Shown here: piece by piece, positions 1 through 9,300 of the stretch
Layout: every line of letters starts with the position of its first letter
Numbering within the stretch: position 1 is the stretch's first letter
From: Paenibacillus algorifonticola
GTDB lineage: Bacteria > Bacillota > Bacilli > Paenibacillales > Paenibacillaceae
Direction of reading: 5' to 3'
Assembly: GCF_000971975.1 (NCBI RefSeq)
Contig: NZ_KQ040783.1
Location: 53,686-117,685 of the forward strand
Length of the DNA stretch: 64,000 nt
Notes under the pieces: model-generated
Told to the model about the DNA's origin: nothing
Database searches by the model: none
The model's input: only the letters and a program-made list of their open reading frames with translations
Program-made: the position numbers and the translations under genes

Positions 1-70
1 TAAAATAAATTCGGCCTTGCTATAAGTTGCAATTTAAGATACATTATTAATTAATTGATCAGTTATTTAA

Positions 71-90
71 TTAACTAAAGTTTAGTTTAA
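71..90. promoter_or_regulatory. Palindromic candidate operator upstream of the TetR gene
   Basis: A perfect 6-1-6 palindrome, ACTAAAGTTTAGT at 74-86, lies within an AT-rich stretch directly upstream of the ribosome binding site of the TetR gene. A second imperfect dyad around TTGATCAGTT lies at about 55-66. TetR regulators usually bind such dyads in their own promoter, so autoregulation is inferred. No binding data are available. Confidence 0.45.
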
Positions 91-106
91 AGAGAGGGGA
101 ATCCAT

Positions 107-736
107 TTGGCAAGACCCGTCAATGAAGAAAAAAGACTGGAGCGGCGTAAACGCATCCTAAAAGAAGCGGTTATCCTGTTTGCAGAAGGTGGCTATTCTA
201 ATACCACAACGGCCATCATTGCGGAGAGGGTGGGAGTGACTCCTGGAACCATTTTTCAATATTTCCCTAGCAAAGAAGCTTTATACTACGCTGCCGTCCT
301 TGAGCCGCTTGCTGATATTCAGGTGAAATCGCTTGCTTGTCTTCAACAAGAGGGGACGCCGGGCGCACTGATTAAGAACATGGTGAAAGAACAATTCAAC
401 GATATCTACTTCTATACCAATGAATTGCGGCTTGCCCAATCTGTCTTAGGACAACGAATAAGATTCCCTGAACTTACACAGAAGGTCCTTGAAAGTATAA
501 AGGTAATGACAGATGCGATTGAATCCGTCTATGCCGAGGGACAGTTAATGGGAGAGTTCGACAAAAGCTTTTCTCCAGCAATGATCTCTCGCAGCTACAT
601 CTCTTTTTTAAATGGAGTGGGCTTAACTCTTGGAGAAAGTATTATTCATCATCCCGAGTGGGAAAATCTGAAGGGGCATGCTTATTATTTGTTCGCACCC
701 ATACAACCTAAAGAAAAACTGGAGGAGTCTAAATGA
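107..736 (+). CDS. TetR/AcrR family transcriptional regulator
   Basis: This 209-residue protein has an N-terminal TetR helix-turn-helix (about residues 10-56) with the family pattern ILKEAVILFAEGGY, then TTTAIIAERVGVTPGTIFQYF, followed by an all-helical ligand-binding half. Length is normal for the family. The start is a TTG at 107 preceded by AGAGAGGGGA. It overlaps the next gene by four bases (ATGA), so the two are almost certainly co-transcribed and translationally coupled. It is inferred to repress the hydrolase operon through the palindromes upstream; the inducing ligand cannot be told from sequence. Confidence 0.9.
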   Translation: MARPVNEEKRLERRKRILKEAVILFAEGGYSNTTTAIIAERVGVTPGTIFQYFPSKEALYYAAVLEPLADIQVKSLACLQQEGTPGALIKNMVKEQFNDIYFYTNELRLAQSVLGQRIRFPELTQKVLESIKVMTDAIESVYAEGQLMGEFDKSFSPAMISRSYISFLNGVGLTLGESIIHHPEWENLKGHAYYLFAPIQPKEKLEESK

Positions 737-1707
737 GTCAAACATCATTACAACCCGATCTGACATTTAACGTGCGTGTGAAAAAACGGAAGAAAATTTT
801 ATGGAGCCTAGGGATCGTGCTTTTGCTTGTGATGGCTCTTGTATTTTTTATATCTTATAAAGTAGTAGACACTTTATTGCACTATCCTAGAGACACTAAT
901 GTCAGCTACGAATTGAATATCGATAAAACTCCCTACGAAGAGGTCGAGTTCAAAAGTTTGAAAAATGATAATACGATTAGAGGCTCCTTCTTTCCTGCAA
1001 GTGATCTTTCAGGTGATGCAAGTAATAAGACGATTATTGTCGTCCATGGATATACGAGCAATCGTTTAGTTAAAGGGCGGACTCCAAAGTTAGTAGAGCA
1101 TTTCGTTCCGAAAGGCTACAATGTATTGGCATTTGACCTCAGCTCGCAAGGTAAATCCGATGGTGATTTGATTACACTGGGCCTCAATGAAAAATACGAT
1201 TTGCTAGGAGCTGTAAGCTATTTAAAATCCAGAGACCATACAGGTGATAGCATTGGAGTTATCGGCTTTTCAATGGGTGCTGCTACTTCTTTGCTGGCCG
1301 CAAGTGAAAGTGATGACATCAAAGCTGTCATTGCAGATAGCCCTTTTCGTAATGCTGGTCTATTTCTGAGAGAGGGTTTGCCCTTCTTTTCAGGTTTGCC
1401 TGCTTTTCCATTCGGTTATACATCGACATGGATGGCAAATTGGGCCTTTAAGGTTGATCTTGATTCCGTATCTCCGATGGATGCGGTAAAAAAGATGCAA
1501 AATAAGCCCGTTATGCTCATTCATGGCACTGGAGATCAGCAAATTAGTTATAAGAATACTGAAGTTATTTACGAGTCCTTAAAAGATAATCCAAGTGCAG
1601 AAGTATGGTACCCGCAAAATACGGAGCACATCGATGCCATCAACCATTACCCCACTGAATATTTCCAAAGAGTAGATCGCTTTATGGATGAGTATGTAGG
1701 AAAATAA
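733..1707 (+). CDS. Membrane-anchored alpha/beta hydrolase
   Basis: This is a 324-residue protein with one N-terminal transmembrane segment at about residues 23-44 and an extracytoplasmic alpha/beta-hydrolase domain. The oxyanion region is VVHGYTSNR, the nucleophile elbow is GFSMGA, the acid is probably the Asp in HGTGDQQIS and the base the His in NTEHIDA. It resembles the YqkD/DUF-type serine hydrolases (cinnamoyl-esterase or dipeptidyl-peptidase-like fold) of Bacilli. The start ATG overlaps the TetR stop. The substrate is unknown; control by the neighbouring TetR protein suggests a detoxification or lipid/ester role, which is inference only. Confidence 0.85.
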   Translation: MSQTSLQPDLTFNVRVKKRKKILWSLGIVLLLVMALVFFISYKVVDTLLHYPRDTNVSYELNIDKTPYEEVEFKSLKNDNTIRGSFFPASDLSGDASNKTIIVVHGYTSNRLVKGRTPKLVEHFVPKGYNVLAFDLSSQGKSDGDLITLGLNEKYDLLGAVSYLKSRDHTGDSIGVIGFSMGAATSLLAASESDDIKAVIADSPFRNAGLFLREGLPFFSGLPAFPFGYTSTWMANWAFKVDLDSVSPMDAVKKMQNKPVMLIHGTGDQQISYKNTEVIYESLKDNPSAEVWYPQNTEHIDAINHYPTEYFQRVDRFMDEYVGK

Positions 1708-1727
1708 ATTACCCTTTATTATACAGA

Positions 1728-1774
1728 AGCAGGGTACAGACTCCTCAAAAAATTGAGCATATCTGTACCTTGCT
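1728..1774 (+). terminator. Inverted repeat after the hydrolase, possible terminator
   Basis: GCAGGGTACAGA at 1729-1740 is complementary, with one mismatch, to TCTGTACCTTGC at 1762-1773, with a 21-base loop. It lies 20 bases after the hydrolase stop and is followed by a weak T-rich run. A terminator role is plausible but the loop is long. Confidence 0.4.
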
Positions 1775-1906
1775 TTCATAAAAGGGACTTTTTCAATGGC
1801 CTCCGGGCATTCTATTGTCAGTTTTTCTAAATTACCTACGTTTTTGAAAAGACGACACGCAACTTGCGTGCAAGAGAAAGATTTCCTTATTCAGCACCTT
1901 CACAGC

Positions 1907-2551
1907 TCACAAAGAGCGGGAACGGGACGCATACTGCAATATAGCAGCAGCTGCCCGTTCGCGGCGCTCTACATCATCACTCTGCATGGCTAGCCTTAAA
2001 ATGTCCACCGCTTCCCTAATTGTCGTATGATCTATGGCAAAAGGCTGCTCGCTCTGCCCGCTGCTTTCCGTAGCCCCGCTCAACCATAGCTTCATCTGCC
2101 AATCGGTTACGGGATGCTCATACATAGCGGGAAATTGTCCTTCGGCTAAAAATGACTTTAGCTCCGGGCCGACCATGGCGTGCGGCAAGCTTTTGAGCCA
2201 AGTCACACCGCGTCGATGGCAGCTGCCGTCCTCCCTGTTATCCGCATCCAACACATAATAATAGTCGCCCAAATCGCCAAAATGGACCTTGTCGCCATCC
2301 ACTAAAAGCACATAATCGCCGTCAGCCATCACTTCCACGAACAAACGAAGCTCTGCGATAGATCCAGCCAGCGCCACACCCTCCAGACCATAAACCTCCA
2401 TTAACCGTGCCTTGCACTCTTCCTCGCTGAATGGTGCCAAATTTCCAAGCCCCGGGCCATACAAGGAAACGAAGTTATCATTCAAAAATGCCTTGCTCCG
2501 GTTCATTCCGCCTACATCCGCTTGCATCAGAAACAACTGCAGCCTGCTCAC
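1907..2551 (-). CDS. Hypothetical protein, single-copy orphan
   Basis: This 214-residue soluble protein has no signal peptide or membrane segment. The N-terminal half (about 20-130) carries the patterns LYGPGLGNL and GDYVLLVDGDKVHFGDLGDYYY followed by HRRGVTWLKSL. This is reminiscent of the small beta-barrel domain found beside Mrr/McrB-type restriction proteins, but the resemblance is weak and is only an inference. The C-terminus is a helical, Arg- and Glu-rich tail. The start is uncertain: a GTG at 2551 overlaps the GGAGGTGAG Shine-Dalgarno sequence, so a TTG or ATG slightly downstream (near 2518-2533) may be used. It stands alone between convergent neighbours. Function not recognised. Confidence 0.65.
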   Translation of the reverse strand: MSRLQLFLMQADVGGMNRSKAFLNDNFVSLYGPGLGNLAPFSEEECKARLMEVYGLEGVALAGSIAELRLFVEVMADGDYVLLVDGDKVHFGDLGDYYYVLDADNREDGSCHRRGVTWLKSLPHAMVGPELKSFLAEGQFPAMYEHPVTDWQMKLWLSGATESSGQSEQPFAIDHTTIREAVDILRLAMQSDDVERRERAAAAILQYASRSRSL

Positions 2552-2621
2552 CTCCGCTTAACTCTCTCTACTCCTATTATATCTTTTAATCCGCTTCAGG
2601 AAAAAGCCGCTCGAGCAATGG

Positions 2622-2981
2622 CGTGTATGCAAACGTAAGTGAACCCGATCTAATAGAAGCCGGCGTCAAATGTATCGCCTCTCCTACCAGGCTTCTACTG
2701 GGAATGTCACACCTCATATTTGTAGATTTACGTACCAAGAGGCAGCATTATTTTCTTCGTTTCATGGGTTTTATATTGCTGCTTGCACAAATATAAATTT
2801 GGCGGACACAGCAGCAGCTATTTTAACAGAAACAGGGTTAAACCACAGTCCGCGGACTCAGGAGCCGCTAATGCGCTGCAAAAGGCCATTTTGCTGGTTC
2901 GATATGGACGATAACGTCTCTCCTGTCCGCTTGCTTCCTAAAATCGAATCAAAATTCAGAATAGCGGAACCTCAGTCCTCC
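2622..2981 (-). repeat. Large dispersed non-coding repeat, copy A
   Basis: This 360-base intergenic segment matches, as reverse complement, positions 60647-60975. Shared blocks include GTGTATGCAAA near 2623, CCTCTCCTACC near 2677, a block ending CTTCGTTTCA near 2755, GCGGACACAGCAGCAGCTAT at 2802-2821, AGGAGCCGCTAAT near 2861 and AGAATAGCGGAACCTCAGTC at 2959-2978. Copy A has a roughly 10-base insertion near 2690 and other small indels. An open frame at 2670-3038 runs through it but is not preserved as protein in copy B, so the element is treated as non-coding. The strand given is only the orientation relative to copy B. Confidence 0.75.
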
Positions 2982-3120
2982 AAAAAGCAGCTGGCGTCTC
3001 AGCCGTGGGATTTCAACAACAAACGCAGGCTGCGATAGTCTAACGTCAAAAAAGACACCCTCATCCGCCTCCCTAATGGTAGACTCTCAAAGTTAGCCAA
3101 CGACCTTTCTGGGGAAAAAT

Positions 3121-3164
3121 AAATCCCGCGCGCTCCCCATCAAATGAGGAAGCGGGCGGGATTT
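3121..3164 (-). terminator. Rho-independent terminator downstream of the SLH mega-protein
   Basis: AAATCCCGCGCGCT at 3121-3134 pairs with AGCGGGCGGGATTT at 3151-3164 with one mismatch. Read on the minus strand the stem is followed by TTATTTTTCC, as expected for a terminator of the long minus-strand gene ending at 3328. The three small hairpins in between would be transcribed as 3' untranslated region. Confidence 0.7.
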
Positions 3165-3207
3165 TCGAGCCTGCAAGCTGCGATGCTGACCTGTCTTGCC
3201 GATTATT

Positions 3208-3327
3208 CTTGAAGCATGCAGCCCATGGGCCCATGCTTGCCTATTTTGCTTCAAGAATGCAGTCTATCGCCGCATTCTTGCCTAACTCCGCTTCGAGAAT
3301 GCGGCCTATCACCGGATTCTCCTGCTC
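3208..3327. repeat. Three degenerate 41-42-base hairpin repeats
   Basis: Three consecutive imperfect copies begin near 3208, 3249 and 3290. Each has the plan CTTNRAGNATGC, then a short loop around YCTATCRCCG, then a complementary GCATTCTTGCC-like arm, so each can fold back on itself. They fill the space between the terminator and the stop codon of the mega-protein gene. They may stabilise the 3' end of its mRNA; that is inference. Confidence 0.55.
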
Positions 3328-6300
3328 CTAAAGCTTCAACAGCTTGAAAATCACAGCTGCTGCCTGTGCCCTCGTCGTCTGCCCTTGCGGACGGTAGCTG
3401 CCGTCTTCGAATCCGTTCACTAAGCCCGCCTGCTGCATTGCGCTGACGGCCTCCAGAGCGAATCCGCTAATCGACTGCTCATCTGCAAAGGAAGGGAACG
3501 GCTTCGTGCTTGCTGTGCTTTCCCATGCAATTTGCTCCGTTGCACGGGCCAAAATAACAGCCATTTCCTCGCGCGTAATCGCGTCATGGATGCCAAACGT
3601 GCCATCTGGGCGCCCTTTCACGAGGCCCAGCTTCTCTGCCGAAGCAACGGCCGCTTCATACCAAGCGCCCTGCAACACATCCCGCAGGCTGCTAGTCGCC
3701 TGCTCGTCAATCAACCCAAGCGCGCCTAGCAGCAGCTGGACGAACTCCGCTCGCGTGACAGCCCTCGACGGCTCAAAGCTGCCGCCGCCCGTTCCGCTCA
3801 CGATTTCGCGCGCTGCGAGCGCCTCAATCATCGTTTGCGCCCACTTCGCTTGACCCAAATCTGCAAAAGCCACATCCGCATAAGCGATCGCATAGCGGCT
3901 GAAATGCTTCGGCTGGAAGCGAATGACTCCAGCCGCCTCATCGACCTTCACGTTGCGCACGACTTCCAGTGCGCCGCCCTCGCCAACATAATAAACGACG
4001 ACTTTATGCGCTTTTTCGCCCGCTTTTAGCGTATATGCGAGCTCCACCGTTACTGGTGCAGCCTGCCCAAAGGCATGAAGCTCCTTGCCGTCTACACTAA
4101 GCTTAAAGTCATACACAGAGTGATCGCCTAATTTCTTCTGCACATTAGCTGGCAGCTCCGAAGCTGCTACTTGGACCGCTTCCAGTGTTAATTTATTAGC
4201 TCCTGCCGCGACAATTCCCCCGGCCTTTGTAATGTCCACTGTAATCTGCACAGCACCCGCTTGCACGGTGATAAATCGAACTTTTGGCTGTTCCCCTGCC
4301 AGCAGCAATTCCATAGGAATCTCCACTTTCGCTCCTATCACAGCTCCTGCCTTGCTTGGCTCAAGCTGAATGCGCAGCGTATTGGCCGATTGCAGGCTAG
4401 CCAGCGCTTTTTCCATATCGCTTGCGCTCAGCTGCGCTTGCAGCATGCCGCTCGCATCTGCTGTCACCTTCACGGTTAGCCCGTTTGCGCCAGCTTCAAC
4501 GCTCATGCCGCTATCAGCCGCCCCCGTACCTGTTCCGCTCGACGTACTGCCACCCGTGTTGCCGCCTGTTCCGCCACCTGGTGTACCCGGACCTGGATCT
4601 CCGCCGCCCGGCGTACCCGGACCTGGGTCACCGCCACCCGGCGTACCCGGTTCTTTCAGCGTCTTCGCCGCCAACACAGCTGACCTATCCGATTCGCCCG
4701 CCGCGTAAACGGCAGAAACCTGATAAAAATATTCCGTATTGGCGCTCAGGCCACTATCCGCATACGATGCTGTGCTGATTGGCTGGGCATTTGCCAGCAC
4801 GTAAGGCCCATTTTCAGCCGTCGCACGATAAACGTTGTAGCCGCTCACGCCAGCTAGCGCTGTCCATGCAAGTTCAATCGCTTTGTCGGTAGCCGCGTTC
4901 ACTTTCAGGCCAACCGGCGTCTCCTTCGTCGGCTCCTCCTGAACCGTCGTCCCATACACCTTCACCTCGCCAAACTGTGGCGTATACCAGTTGCTAGGAT
5001 TGTTGCGCAGAACGGCATCGACCATCTGCACTCTTACATACCTTGCTTTGCCGCTCAACTTATCGGAGGTAAAGCCATAGGTTTTATTGTCCGTCCGATC
5101 GAGCGCCGTCGTAAAGGTAACGCCGTCCAAGCTCGTTTCGATTTTGTATCGGTGATAGCCCTCTGAGCCATTATGCAAATACCACGAAAGCTGAATGTTC
5201 GTCAGGCTGTACACATCGCCAAGATCGACCTGCCACCATGATGGCCAGCTGCCATTCGCCGCGACCCAGCTTGTCGTGTAGTCACCGTCGTTGGCGTAAG
5301 TCGCTGGACTGTTTTCCAGCTCGTTTTTCGCTATGGCGGGCTTGCCCTGCGACAGCAGCTCACCGTTTTGCTCGGGAACGACTTCGCCCGTTGCCTGGTT
5401 GTAGTACACTTTTTCATAATAATCATATTTCGCATAACCGTTGCTAAGTGTAATCGGCAGCCAGTGCTGCTTCGCCTCGCCCGCCCCTGCTACCCAGCGG
5501 TTCGCCATATTCACGAAGCTGAGGCCAGCAGAGCCTTCCATTTTCCAAATGAAGCCGGATTGCGCCGAGAAGTTCGAATTATTGCCGATGCGGCGCAATT
5601 CCGTCCAAGGCCCTTCAAGCGAAGTGGCGGAAGAATACATGCCCTTGCTTGGGTACCAGCCTGCCGCCTCGGAGGTGAACAGGTAATAGTAGCCGTCTTT
5701 CTTAATGAGCGAAGGCGCCTCCCTGTGCTTGCCTTCATAAACCTTGAGCACAACGCGCTCTACAGACAAATAGTCCGCAGACAGCTCATAAATAAACAAG
5801 TCTGCATTCGTGTTGCCCGACGAAACGATATACCCTTTGCCGTCACCATCCTTGAAGAAGGTGATATCACGGGAATCATTGCCTGCCGGACGCACACTGC
5901 CATGAAACGTCAGCGCCCCGCCGGGATCGCCGGACAGCACCGCCGCTCTGCCGAGCGAATAGTCCTTGTTATTTTCATAGTGCAGCCAAATGACAATTTT
6001 GCCCGTTGCTTCGTTGTACGTGAAGTTCCACGCCTCGAATTTGCTAGCCGCAAGCTCCAGATGAGAATCGCGGGTCAGCACCGTGTCCACGAACGTCCAG
6101 TTGATCCCGTCTGCCGATTGATGCAAATTCACCTGCTTAAATCCATCTGTATCCGACACGTATTCATAATAGTAATACAGATTGCCCAGCTTCAAAAAGC
6201 CGTCATGCGTAATCGTTGGCGTGTGCGTCACATTGCCCGCATCATCAAGCCACACGTTTTCCTTCGTATTGTCATACGTGTCCAGATCAGAAGATGCAAT

Positions 6301-9300
6301 AAACGTTCTCGCATGTGCGGACTGCGATAGCTCCGAACCGCCGCCCGGATGGGTCGCCTTCACCTTGTAATAATACGTTTTGTTGACCGCAAGACCGTTG
6401 TCATCATACGCCATCGCTCTTCCGTTATACACCTGCTCATACGTGCCGTTCTCACTTTCTGAACGGTAAAGCGTGTATGCTGTTGCACCCGGCACGCTTT
6501 GCCAGTTCAGGCTGATGGTCGTGACCTCGGCAGCAGACGATGTTTTCACAGAAGTCGCCAGCAACCCTTGCGGCACATCCAGCTGCATGTCGGACGAATA
6601 AATTTTCACCTCATGCAGGCCTCTGTACCAGGTAACCGGCTTATCGGCGTTGTTCGTATGTCCAAACTGCCCCAAAATCGTCAGCTTCACATATCTGTAT
6701 TTGCCTGTAAGCTTGTCGCTGTTGAAGGAAGGCGTCTTATTGCCGCTTTGGTCAATAAGCAGATCATACTGCTGATCATCTACGCTGCCTTCCACCTTAT
6801 ACGTGTAATAAACCTCCGAGCCGTTCCACTCTTTCCAGCTCAGATCAATGCGGCTCAAATCATATTCCCGTTCCAAATCGACCCGCCACGTTGTCGGAAA
6901 CGAAGCGCTTCCGGAATCGAAGAAGTTATCATTGCCGCCATCATTGTTCGTATCCTGAAAATACATCCCGTCATTCGCCATCGTCGCCGGGTTGCTGGAC
7001 GCTTGCGAGCTCGCCGCTACGGGCTTGCCCTGTGACACAAGCAAATCGGTCGCCGTTTCAAAAAGTCCTGTCGCCGCATTCAAATCCAAATCTCCGCTGT
7101 TCGTAATGGATGCCATGCCTTTATCCATTTCAAGCGGCAGCCAAATATATTGCGAGTTCATCAATGCCGACGGATTCCAGCGGTCACCTACATATACGTA
7201 GGAAGTCGTTTCGCTGCCATAGACGCTGAGAATAAAAGAAGGCTGCGTATAATACGTCGCCGGATCGCCGAACCGCTTAAGCTCGGACCAATCGCTAAGG
7301 CTGTTAATCGACTTGGCACTTGAATAGTAGCCTTGATTCGGATACCAGCCGGACTGTCCCGATGTGAACAAGTAGTAGTAGCCGTCCTTCTTCACAACCG
7401 CTGGCGCTTCCCTTCTGACACCTGGGAACAGCGTATACATATACTTCTCGGTGTACAAATAATCGTCCGTCAGCCTGAACACATTCAGGTCGGCGTTATT
7501 GTTGGAGGATGCGAATAAATAGGCGCTGCCATCGTCATCCTGGAACAACGTAAAGTCACGGGCCTGCATCGCCCCCGGCTGGAAACGGTTCACGTACTTG
7601 TAATCGCCGTCTACCGTGTCGGATACAGCAACGATCATATTCGCCTGATTGTAGTTGCCTGCTTCCTCCCAATGTCCCCATAATACATATTTGCCTGTTT
7701 TTTCGTTATACAGCACTTTAGGCCGCTCGATTTTCGCTGATGCCAGCTCCGGATGGGAGGCTGTCGTCAGCACGTTGTTGCGGAACTCCCAATGCTTGAG
7801 ATCCTTGGATGCATACACAGAGACGCCTTTCAGCACCGCCGAATTATGCCCTTTATCCTCGCCGAACCAATAATACGTGTCTGCTACTTTAAGGATATAT
7901 CCGCCGTGGGCCTGAATCATGCCGCCCTCGTCATCAAACCAGTATTCGCCGTTGCGAATAACGTCCGCTTTGCCGGTATTGTCCTGCACCTTGATATCTG
8001 CCTTGATGCGGGTAGACGTACCTGTGACGGTTCCCTCAGCCTTGAAGCTGCCCACACTAGCATAAGCGGTAGGAGCTAGGGTATCCCACTGTACAGGTAC
8101 CGTCGTATACTGATTGTTCGTATAGTCGATTTTCACCCGATCCGGGAGCCTTGGCGCTAGGCCCTTTTCCGTATAGATCGTCATGATCGGATCAAGCGTC
8201 CTCGGTACGGAAAGGCCATGTACTAGCCGGCTCCAATCCGCTTCATCGATGCGTTTGAAGCTGCCCGCCAGCGCACCGGATGGGAGCGTATAGGAGCTAG
8301 CTGCCTCCTGCGTCCACACGCCCGCCACATCCGTAGCCGAAGCAAGCGTCCATGCACCGCCTGAATACGTATATTTCAGCCATTTGTCCTCGGAATTCAG
8401 CTTGAACGTATCGGCTCCATCCGCGATAGGCGAGACGAATGCGGCGTTTGTACCCAGCTCTGTCCAGTTTTTCCCGTTGCGGCTCACGGCATAATGCAGC
8501 GTTTCCGTGCCGCTGACGAGCTTGTTATACGCAAATAAATAAGCGGTATTCGCATCCTGCTCCAAAATTAACACATCGAACACTCGCGTTTTCGATACGC
8601 TGCCGCGCGTAATGGTCGCCGTCAGCTTAACGAGCAAATCTCCTTCGCCAACAGCGGGACGGCTAACCATGCCGTCTGGACGCAGATTAACCGGGTGGTC
8701 CGACTGCCACGAAATTTTCGTGCGGTTCGCCCCTGCATCCGGCAGGCTGAGCTTTGCCGTCGCCCCATCGGCATGCGCGACTGCAAGTGCGTCCTTGTCA
8801 TTCTCGACCGCTGCCTCGTCTGACAAATCAGCCAGCACCTTGAGCTGGAATGGCTTCGTATCTGCCGCATTGCCTCGTTTGATCGTAACGGTCAACGTTA
8901 CGTCCACGTCTGGCTGTCCGAAGGCAGGACGAGTGACCTTCCCTGCCCTATCGACAACCGCCGGCTGGTCGGATTCCCATGCCAATGCCGAGCCGTTAGC
9001 GCCTTTTGTTGGAAGCGAAATATCGGCCATCACCTTGGTCAAATCGCCTGGCGGCGTCACAGCCGCCTTATCCGCTGCCACTTTAGCCTGATCCTCCGGA
9101 TACGTGAACAATGCCACCTCCTTCGGACCTAACGCCCGATTGAACACATAAAAATCATCAATTTTACCGTCATAATACGGATCGGCGCTAAACATCGAGC
9201 GGCCGATATAGTTCATCGTCGTTTGGCCCAGATCCTTAGGCTTCAACGTCATATTGGTATTGCGTCCCACCTCTACACCGTCCACATACAACACGCCTGT

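Noticed and set aside
2670..3038. 122-codon plus-strand frame
   Set aside because: It lies wholly inside the dispersed repeat copy A; the equivalent region of copy B has stops and frameshifts in this frame, so it is not a conserved protein.
5368..6330. 320-codon frame antisense to the SLH mega-protein
   Set aside because: It is a shadow of a strongly coding minus-strand gene; it has no RBS, and its His/Arg/Ile-rich composition is typical of antisense readings.
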